From an uncultured Clostridia bacterium (lineage in GTDB: Bacteria; Bacillota; Clostridia; TANB77; CAG-508), in assembly GCA_947631915.1 (NCBI GenBank), contig CANRNC010000012.1, positions 1 through 59,214 of the forward strand: DNA of 59,214 nt, in the 5' to 3' direction. Shown piece by piece: positions 54,237 through 59,214 of the stretch. How positions within the stretch are numbered: position 1 is the stretch's first letter; every line of letters starts with the position of its first letter. The translations under genes and the position numbers were made by a program. The notes under the pieces were generated by a model. The model had not been told where the DNA came from and did not search any database. It saw only the letters and a list, made by a program, of their open reading frames with translations.

Positions 54237-54285
54237 AATCCATTGGCTAATAAATTTATATATCAGCCAATGGATTACTTTCAAC
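54237..54285. terminator. bidirectional terminator
   Basis: Perfect stem AATCCATTGGCT/AGCCAATGGATT (54237-54248, 54265-54276) with a 16-base AT loop, between the convergent LysM and recombinase genes. It overlaps the recombinase stop. Confidence 0.65.
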
Positions 54286-55257
54286 GGCAGCTCTTACTTG
54301 CTCATTAGCAACATGTGTATAAATTTCTGTAGTAGAAATACTCTCATGTCCCAAGAGTTCTTGTAAAGCTCTTATATCCACATTACCATACTGATACATA
54401 AGAGTTGCTGCTGTATGTCTTAATTTATGCACAGAATATTTATTAGAATCAATTCCGGCTTTTTTAAGTTCTTCTTTTACAACGTATTGTACTGTTCTGT
54501 TTGCAATTCTTTCATGTCTTTCGGAAAGAAATAGTGCATTTTTATCTTCAATCTTTGAAATATCATTAGGTCTAACCCTTAAGTAACTATTTATAGCATT
54601 AATACATGCTTTATTAAGGTAAATAGTTCTTTCTTTGTTTCCTTTTCCAATTACAGTCATTTTATTCTCGCTAAAATCAATGTCTGTAGTATTAATTCCA
54701 ACTAATTCAGAAAGACGCATACCACAATTTAAAAATAAAGTAATTATAGCATAATCTCTTTCTATATTTCTATTTTGGCGCTCGTTAGTAGATACAGCTT
54801 GAGCAGCACTTAATAGATTTTTACTTTCTTCTAAAGATAAGTATTTAGGTAATCTCTTTTCAAGTTTTGGGTTTTCTAAATCTTGAGCAGGATTTTTTTC
54901 TAATTTAAAATCTTCATCTTTACAAGAAAGATAATGGAAAAAAATTCTAATACTAGAAGACTTTCTTGAAATTGTAGTAGCCTTACAATTTCCTTCAGTT
55001 CTTAATATAGATAGGTAAGAACGTATATCAGATAACTTAATTTTCCTTATAACATCAAAAGGTACATCCTTATATATAATGTTTTTAAAATCATTTTCAG
55101 ATTCATTCAATTTGCAATATTTTTGCTTTATAAACTTTAAAAAGTTTGCTAGGTCATAATTATATTCCTTAACAGAATTTGGTGATTTATTTAAGATTAT
55201 TAAACTATAATCTAAAAAAGCATTTAGATAATCTGGATTATCTTTACGATCAATCAT
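54256..55257 (-). CDS. xerC: XerC/XerD-type tyrosine recombinase
   Basis: A 333-residue site-specific recombinase. The N-terminal SAM-like domain (about 1-120) precedes the catalytic domain. The Arg lies in NCGMRLSELVGI, the Lys in GKGNKERTIYL, HxxR in VHKLRHTAATLM, His in LGHESISTTEIYTHV with the nucleophilic tyrosine. It is probably for chromosome dimer resolution; no mobile element flanks it. AAGGAGAG precedes the ATG. Confidence 0.88.
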   Translation of the reverse strand: MIDRKDNPDYLNAFLDYSLIILNKSPNSVKEYNYDLANFLKFIKQKYCKLNESENDFKNIIYKDVPFDVIRKIKLSDIRSYLSILRTEGNCKATTISRKSSSIRIFFHYLSCKDEDFKLEKNPAQDLENPKLEKRLPKYLSLEESKNLLSAAQAVSTNERQNRNIERDYAIITLFLNCGMRLSELVGINTTDIDFSENKMTVIGKGNKERTIYLNKACINAINSYLRVRPNDISKIEDKNALFLSERHERIANRTVQYVVKEELKKAGIDSNKYSVHKLRHTAATLMYQYGNVDIRALQELLGHESISTTEIYTHVANEQVRAAVESNPLADI

Positions 55258-55384
55258 ATGTAATCTCTCCTTATAAAATTATCAGTTATATTTATTATAT
55301 AACAATAAAAGAATAATTAAAAGAAAAATGAAAGTAAAATTACTTTTAATATAAAATAAGTCATATAGTAGTTAGTTCTGTTTC

Positions 55385-55413
55385 TTGCTATTTACATAAA
55401 AGTGTGCTATAAT
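55385..55413 (+). promoter_or_regulatory. promoter of the malic enzyme gene
   Basis: TTGCTA (55385-55390), a 17-base spacer and TATAAT (55408-55413). Confidence 0.55.
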
Positions 55414-55460
55414 TTTAGCGTTACAATAAACTTTCTTACCTAAAAGGAGGAAAAAAGAGT

Positions 55461-56642
55461 ATGAAAAAAGAAACAATCTATGACAAAAGTGCGTTACTTC
55501 ATGAATCATTGGGAGGCAAATTGGAGGTATGCTATAAAGGCTCTCTAGAATCACAAATGGATCTCTCATTGATGTACACTCCTGGAGTAGCAGAGCCATG
55601 CCGGAGAATTGCGGCCAACAAGGATGATGTCTATAAGTATACATGGAAGAAAAATACAATACTTGTAGTAACAGACGGCACAGCAGTTCTAGGATTGGGA
55701 AACATTGGACCAGAGGCGGCATTGCCTGTAATGGAGGGAAAAGCTGTCCTTTTCAAGCGGTTCGGTGGTGTAAACGCTGTACCAATATGCTTGGATACAA
55801 CAAAACCAGATGAAATCATCCAGGCTGTAAAGTGGATGGCACCTGCGTATGGAGGAGTTAATCTCGAAGATATTAAGGCACCAGAGTGTGTATATATTGA
55901 GAGAAACCTCCAAGATTTAGGTATCCCTGTATTTCATGATGATCAGCATGGCACAGCAATTGTTGTAGCTTCTGCCCTCATCAATGCTGCAAAAGTCGTT
56001 AAGAAGGAAATCGGCGAGCTGACAGTAGTTATGAGTGGAGCCGGTGCTGCTGGAAGTGCCATTATCAAGATGCTTCATAATCTTGGAGTAAAAGAGATTT
56101 ACGCTTTCTGGAAAGAAGGAATCATCAACGCTACAAAGGCGGATGAATATGATTTCTTAAACAAAGAATTAAGCGAGATCACTAACTCCACACATGAAGA
56201 CTTGAGTATGGAAGAAGCCATGACAAGAGCAGATGTCTTCATCGGTGTTTCGGTACCAAATAGGATAACACCTGAAATGGTCGCCAGTATGAAGAAGGAT
56301 CCAATAGTGTTCGCAATGGCAAACCCTGAACCGGAAATATCCTATCAGGCTGGAAAAGCGGCCGGAGCAAAAGTTATGGCCACAGGAAGATCTGATTATC
56401 CTAACCAGGTAAACAATCTGTTAGCTTTCCCTGGAGTGTTCAAAGGCACCTTGGAATGTGGAGCTACAAGAGTAACCGAGGAAATGAAACTGGCAGCAGC
56501 TTATGCACTTGCAGGACTAATAAAGGAAAGTGAAGTGAATCCCAAAAATATCATTGTAAGTGCGTTCGATCCGAGAGCTGTACCTACAGTTGCAAGAGCA
56601 GTATCAGAAAAAGCGAGAGAACAGGGAATAACGCGTTTTTAA
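55461..56642 (+). CDS. NAD(P)-dependent malic enzyme
   Basis: A 393-residue enzyme converting malate to pyruvate and CO2. It shows SLMYTPGVAEPCR with the catalytic tyrosine, GLGNIGPEAALPVMEGKA, VFHDDQHGTAIVVASAL with metal ligands, VMSGAGAAGSAI for the cofactor, and AMANPEPEI. AAAGGAGG precedes the ATG. Its GC content and codon use (GCC, CTG, CAG, two CGG at 55602 and 55758) differ sharply from its neighbours, while its flanks are typical. This suggests horizontal acquisition of a single-gene unit. Confidence 0.95.
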   Translation: MKKETIYDKSALLHESLGGKLEVCYKGSLESQMDLSLMYTPGVAEPCRRIAANKDDVYKYTWKKNTILVVTDGTAVLGLGNIGPEAALPVMEGKAVLFKRFGGVNAVPICLDTTKPDEIIQAVKWMAPAYGGVNLEDIKAPECVYIERNLQDLGIPVFHDDQHGTAIVVASALINAAKVVKKEIGELTVVMSGAGAAGSAIIKMLHNLGVKEIYAFWKEGIINATKADEYDFLNKELSEITNSTHEDLSMEEAMTRADVFIGVSVPNRITPEMVASMKKDPIVFAMANPEPEISYQAGKAAGAKVMATGRSDYPNQVNNLLAFPGVFKGTLECGATRVTEEMKLAAAYALAGLIKESEVNPKNIIVSAFDPRAVPTVARAVSEKAREQGITRF

Positions 56643-56684
56643 AGATTGTTCACAGTAATTAAAGAATTTCTTAAAATTACTGAA

Positions 56685-56725
56685 ACAAAGAGCATGTATT
56701 ATACATGCTCTTTGTCTATATTTTA
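56685..56725 (+). terminator. intrinsic terminator
   Basis: A near-perfect 15-bp stem, ACAAAGAGCATGTA with TACATGCTCTTTGT, followed by CTATATTTT. It ends the malic enzyme unit. Confidence 0.8.
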
Positions 56726-56757
56726 AAGCTTAAAATAAATTTTTTATCTTGAAATTA

Positions 56758-56786
56758 TTGAAATATTATTTTACAATGTTTATAAT
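56758..56786 (+). promoter_or_regulatory. possible promoter
   Basis: TTGAAA (56758-56763), a 17-base spacer and TATAAT (56781-56786), 37 bases before the next gene. Confidence 0.55.
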
Positions 56787-56822
56787 AAATAATATAAAGT
56801 TAATGCAAAAGGAGATATAAAA

Positions 56823-57278
56823 ATGAATAAAAAAGTCATTATAGTAATAGGTATAGTTCTATTAGTTATTATAATTATTGTATCTGCAGTATTTATATTA
56901 AATGAAAAGAAATATAAAGGTTTAGATATACAAAAGTCCATTTCTGATAAAATGGAAGATGTAGATTATGTAATATTAAGCTACAGTGGTGACACTAAAA
57001 GATTAAATAATAAAATTGCAGAAATTATAAGTAAAACAGATATTAAAGATTTTAAGGAGAAAACAAGAGAGACAAAAGAGACTACAGAAACAGGAGAACA
57101 AGAATATATTTTTAGATTTTATGATGAGAATGAAGAACTTTTGTGTCAAATTCAATATAAAGAAACTTCGGAAAAAGTTACACTTTATGATATGCCATTT
57201 GGAAAAGGAAAAATATATAATATAGATAATGAAGAAGTTGTAGATTACATAAAATATGAATTGGAAAATTGGAAGTAA
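56823..57278 (+). CDS. hypothetical membrane-anchored protein
   Basis: A 151-residue protein with one N-terminal membrane segment (residues about 4-26, Ile/Val-rich) and an extracytoplasmic, highly charged domain. AAAGGAGAT precedes the ATG. I recognise no family. A terminator follows at once, so it is a single-gene unit. Confidence 0.65.
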   Translation: MNKKVIIVIGIVLLVIIIIVSAVFILNEKKYKGLDIQKSISDKMEDVDYVILSYSGDTKRLNNKIAEIISKTDIKDFKEKTRETKETTETGEQEYIFRFYDENEELLCQIQYKETSEKVTLYDMPFGKGKIYNIDNEEVVDYIKYELENWK

Positions 57279-57300
57279 TTATAAAACTATTTGAAATATA

Positions 57301-57323
57301 GGGGCACATTGAATGTGCCCTTT
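57301..57323 (+). terminator. intrinsic terminator
   Basis: Stem GGGCACATT/AATGTGCCC followed by TTTTG, between two small genes. Confidence 0.75.
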
Positions 57324-57360
57324 TGAGGTAAATTTATTAAATCGAAAGAAGGAATCCACA

Positions 57361-57804
57361 ATGAAGTATTATTCAAACTTAATTAAAAAGAAGAAATATT
57401 GTACATTGTTATTGTGTTTTGTTATTGGAATTATTGTTGCATTTTGTTTTTCAATGACAATAGGAGTACTATGGGAATTCTTTGAATATGGTGCGGATAC
57501 GTATTTAAAATTAGATATGCAAAAAGATAGAATAATTTCTAGAATATCATCAGTAGAATTAAATTCAGAAAAAATAAATAAACCTATTACAATAGATAAT
57601 ATTAAGTCAACGCAAATAAATTCTGAAAATGGGACAACAACTATAGAAGGTGGATATTTAGATATAGGAATAAATGATACAATGAAAGATTTATTTGTAA
57701 ATTTTATAGGAGCAATATGCTTTAGCTTTATAGGATTCTTATATATAAAAAATAGAGAAAAATATAAATTTGCAAGTAATTTTATACCGATTAAAGAAAA
57801 ATAA
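57361..57804 (+). CDS. YjdF/DUF2238-like membrane protein, short
   Basis: A 147-residue protein with two hydrophobic segments (about 17-38 and 115-135). Motifs GVLWEFFEYGADTYLKLDMQ and then NDTMKDLFVNFIGA resemble the C-terminal half of the YjdF (DUF2238) family, which is usually about 200 residues. The N-terminal membrane segments of the family are missing, and a terminator lies just upstream. It may be a natural short form or an N-terminal remnant. GAAGGAA before the ATG supports translation. Confidence 0.6.
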   Translation: MKYYSNLIKKKKYCTLLLCFVIGIIVAFCFSMTIGVLWEFFEYGADTYLKLDMQKDRIISRISSVELNSEKINKPITIDNIKSTQINSENGTTTIEGGYLDIGINDTMKDLFVNFIGAICFSFIGFLYIKNREKYKFASNFIPIKEK

Positions 57805-57849
57805 AGTAGTTCTTAAGTTGAAAAAGATAATATATAGTGAGGAAAGAAT

Positions 57850-58317
57850 ATGAAGATAAAAATAGATAATGAAAATGAATTATATAACCCATTTGACAAG
57901 TTTGAGGAAACATTAAGTGAAGATTTAATATCTTATATAAATAACAAACTAGAGATTACATCAATAAAAGAAAAAGAAGATATAGAAATACTTTCTGCCA
58001 AGAAAATAGATGAAAGTAAATTTAAAAAATGTTTTAAAAAATATTGTGATGAGCAGTTAATACTAATAAAAAGACAACAAAAAATAAATAGAACAAAACA
58101 AATAGGAATGTTAATCGTAGGAATAGTATTTATAATATTTTCATTATTATTAACTGATAAAATTAATATTATAGTTTTAGAAATTATTTCAACCATTGGC
58201 TCTTTTTCAATATGGGAATCCGCAAATAGCTGGTTATTGCAAAGCAAAGCAATTAAATTTAATAAATTGAAGGCTATGAAATTAAAAAATAGTGAAATCA
58301 AATTTGAAAATCTATAA
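57850..58317 (+). CDS. hypothetical membrane protein
   Basis: A 155-residue protein. The N-terminal 80 residues are charged and helical, followed by a possible two-segment membrane hairpin (residues about 93-112 and 115-130) and a short basic tail. I recognise no family. GAGGAAAG precedes the ATG. Confidence 0.6.
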   Translation: MKIKIDNENELYNPFDKFEETLSEDLISYINNKLEITSIKEKEDIEILSAKKIDESKFKKCFKKYCDEQLILIKRQQKINRTKQIGMLIVGIVFIIFSLLLTDKINIIVLEIISTIGSFSIWESANSWLLQSKAIKFNKLKAMKLKNSEIKFENL

Positions 58318-58382
58318 AGAAAGGAAAAATAGTTATTATTTATATGTGTTAATAAAATATTAGAATAAAAATAAAAAAATAC

Positions 58383-58411
58383 TTACATAAATTTTTAATT
58401 TGTGTTATAAT
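58383..58411 (+). promoter_or_regulatory. promoter before a long hairpin
   Basis: TTACAT (58383-58388), a 17-base spacer and TATAAT (58406-58411). Transcription would start about 25 bases before the hairpin at 58441. Confidence 0.55.
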
Positions 58412-58440
58412 TATTTAAAATTAATAACAAATATTTTAAT

Positions 58441-58498
58441 AGTGTGTAGTCTCTTAAAGGCGTAAGTCCAGCTTTTAAAAGATTGTATACTATTTTTT
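58441..58498 (+). terminator. long hairpin with T-run: attenuator or end of a small RNA
   Basis: Bases 58441-58459 pair with 58473-58491 in a long imperfect stem with several G-U pairs around a GC-richer loop, followed by seven T. It lies in the leader of the small gene at 58555, so it may attenuate that gene or end a very short RNA. Confidence 0.5.
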
Positions 58499-58554
58499 TA
58501 TGCCTTATAGATAAGGAGGTTATTTAATTAAAATAAGTGAAAGGGGTGATTTAT

Positions 58555-58752
58555 ATGACTGAAAGGCAAATAAGTGATGTAGTTAGAAATAAAGCGATAT
58601 TAGATCAATTAAATCATTTAGAAATAAATACATTAGAAGAATTGTGTAGTTATTCACCAAAAAGATTAACAGAAAAAGGAGTCGCTAGTCTATATGTTAA
58701 GGATATTACTATAGCTTTACAGTGTGAAGGACTAGATTTAAGTAAAAAATAA
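58555..58752 (+). CDS. small helix-hairpin-helix protein, RNA polymerase alpha-CTD-like
   Basis: A 65-residue protein without membrane segment. The pattern LNHLEINTLEELCSYSPKRL resembles the helix-hairpin-helix of the RNA polymerase alpha C-terminal domain (usually L-x-x-L-x-I-x-T-x-x-x-L). AAAGGGGTGAT before the ATG at 58555 fixes the start. A small regulator that contacts DNA or RNA polymerase is possible, but this is inference. Confidence 0.6.
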   Translation: MTERQISDVVRNKAILDQLNHLEINTLEELCSYSPKRLTEKGVASLYVKDITIALQCEGLDLSKK

Positions 58753-58878
58753 GCAAAGATAGTGTACGATTATGAAAAAGATAAATGAAAAAAATATTAT
58801 CTTGGAAGTAATAAAAATACAGTTATTTTATATGAAAAGAAAGATTTATATAGTTAAATAATCAATGAGTAGCTTAAA

Positions 58879-58919
58879 ATGTGTAAATCCAATTGATTTT
58901 GGATTTGCATATTTTTTTG
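58879..58919 (+). terminator. intrinsic terminator
   Basis: Stem ATGTGTAAATCCAA/TTGGATTTGCAT followed by ATTTTTTTG, between the small gene and the MATE gene. Confidence 0.8.
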
Positions 58920-58945
58920 TTTAAATTAAGGAGGTATTAATTTTT

Positions 58946-59214
58946 ATGAATGAGCAAAACAAAAATAAAATGGCAAACACACCAATGAAAAAACTATTTT
59001 GGAAAATGGGATTACCTATGATAATATCAATGGTATTACAAGCATTATATAATGTTATAGATAGTATATTTGTAACTAATATGGGAGAACAAGGAGCTAT
59101 TGCAAATCAAGCCCTTACTATTGCATTTCCTATACAGATACTTATTATAGCAGTAGGAGTTGGAACAGGAGTAGGATTAAATGCACTTCTTTCAAAAAGT
59201 TTAGGAGAAAAAAA
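58946..59214 (+). CDS. MATE family efflux transporter, N-terminal part (partial)
   Basis: The first 89 residues of a MATE transporter, cut by the window edge. It shows the family start PMKKLFWKMGLPMIISMVLQ, then ALYNVIDSIFVTNMGEQG in the first two membrane segments and the third segment with GTGVGLNALLSKSLG. AAGGAGGT precedes the ATG. Confidence 0.92.
   Translation, partial: MNEQNKNKMANTPMKKLFWKMGLPMIISMVLQALYNVIDSIFVTNMGEQGAIANQALTIAFPIQILIIAVGVGTGVGLNALLSKSLGEK

Noticed and set aside
54256-55257. Recombinase as part of an integrated mobile element
   Set aside because: No flanking repeats, tRNA target, excisionase or phage genes; the motifs fit a housekeeping XerC/D protein.
58770-58859. 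Possible 29-codon peptide gene
   Set aside because: No ribosome binding site and no recognisable feature; it lies in the tail after the gene at 58555.
1-59214. CRISPR array or insertion sequence
   Set aside because: I saw no regularly spaced repeats and no transposase-like frame or terminal inverted repeats.

Overview
The window comes from the chromosome of an AT-rich, spore-forming Firmicute of Clostridia type, probably an uncultured gut lineage (the lineage is inferred). The evidence is strong purine-rich ribosome binding sites, AGA-dominated arginine codons, sporulation genes (cotJABC, spoVT, a dipicolinate synthase B gene, a DacF-like carboxypeptidase) and typical Firmicute housekeeping order. 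No prophage, transposase or CRISPR array is visible.

Layout. 1-1.8 kb: end of a heterodimeric ABC exporter. 1.8-2.7 kb: a candidate small RNA and an orphan gene of foreign composition. 2.9-13.7 kb: rpsB-tsf-carA-carB-pyrH-frr-ispA-uppS-cdsA-rseP (translation, pyrimidine synthesis, isoprenoid and phospholipid synthesis; dxr is missing from its usual place). 13.8-24.8 kb: mutL-miaA, a HlyD-like protein, comM-dprA-yraN, a tRNA-Glu(CUC), prmC-whiA-hemW. 24.8-31.2 kb: dacF, ylmH, thyA-dfrA-recU, a metallo-hydrolase, the threonylcarbamoyl-AMP synthase gene and a second orphan gene of foreign composition. 31.2-34.6 kb: cotJABC with Cys/Asn-rich tails, comFC, spoVT and a hypothetical gene. 34.7-41.8 kb: a C-terminally short alaS, a HIT protein, twin sortases, folD, a second dprA, an RluA-type pseudouridine synthase and a peptidase E. 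42-44.5 kb: a transporter paired with a stand-alone class II aminoacyl-tRNA-synthetase-like protein. 44.6-50 kb: pta-ackA, guaB and guaA. 50.2-53.8 kb: a TasA/SipW-type surface-protein cluster and dpaB. 53.9-59.2 kb: a YneA-like SOS gene, a XerC/D recombinase, malic enzyme, small membrane proteins and the start of a MATE transporter.

Main finding. Five otherwise intact AT-rich genes (carA, a second dprA, two TasA-like genes and dpaB) are interrupted at six sites. At every site the codon in frame is CGG. Skipping the C restores the full-length protein and turns the next three bases into a glycine codon (GGA or GGT). One gene carries two such sites. In the other AT-rich native genes I found no in-frame CGG used as arginine, and I found no broken gene that lacks a CGG. 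In-window paralogues align without gaps across three of the sites. This fits genome-wide +1 recoding at CGG, either CGGN quadruplet decoding as glycine or +1 slippage at an unassigned codon. The main complication is four genes, three of them clearly GC-richer, that hold eight uninterrupted in-frame CGG codons. A systematic sequencing error is the chief alternative.
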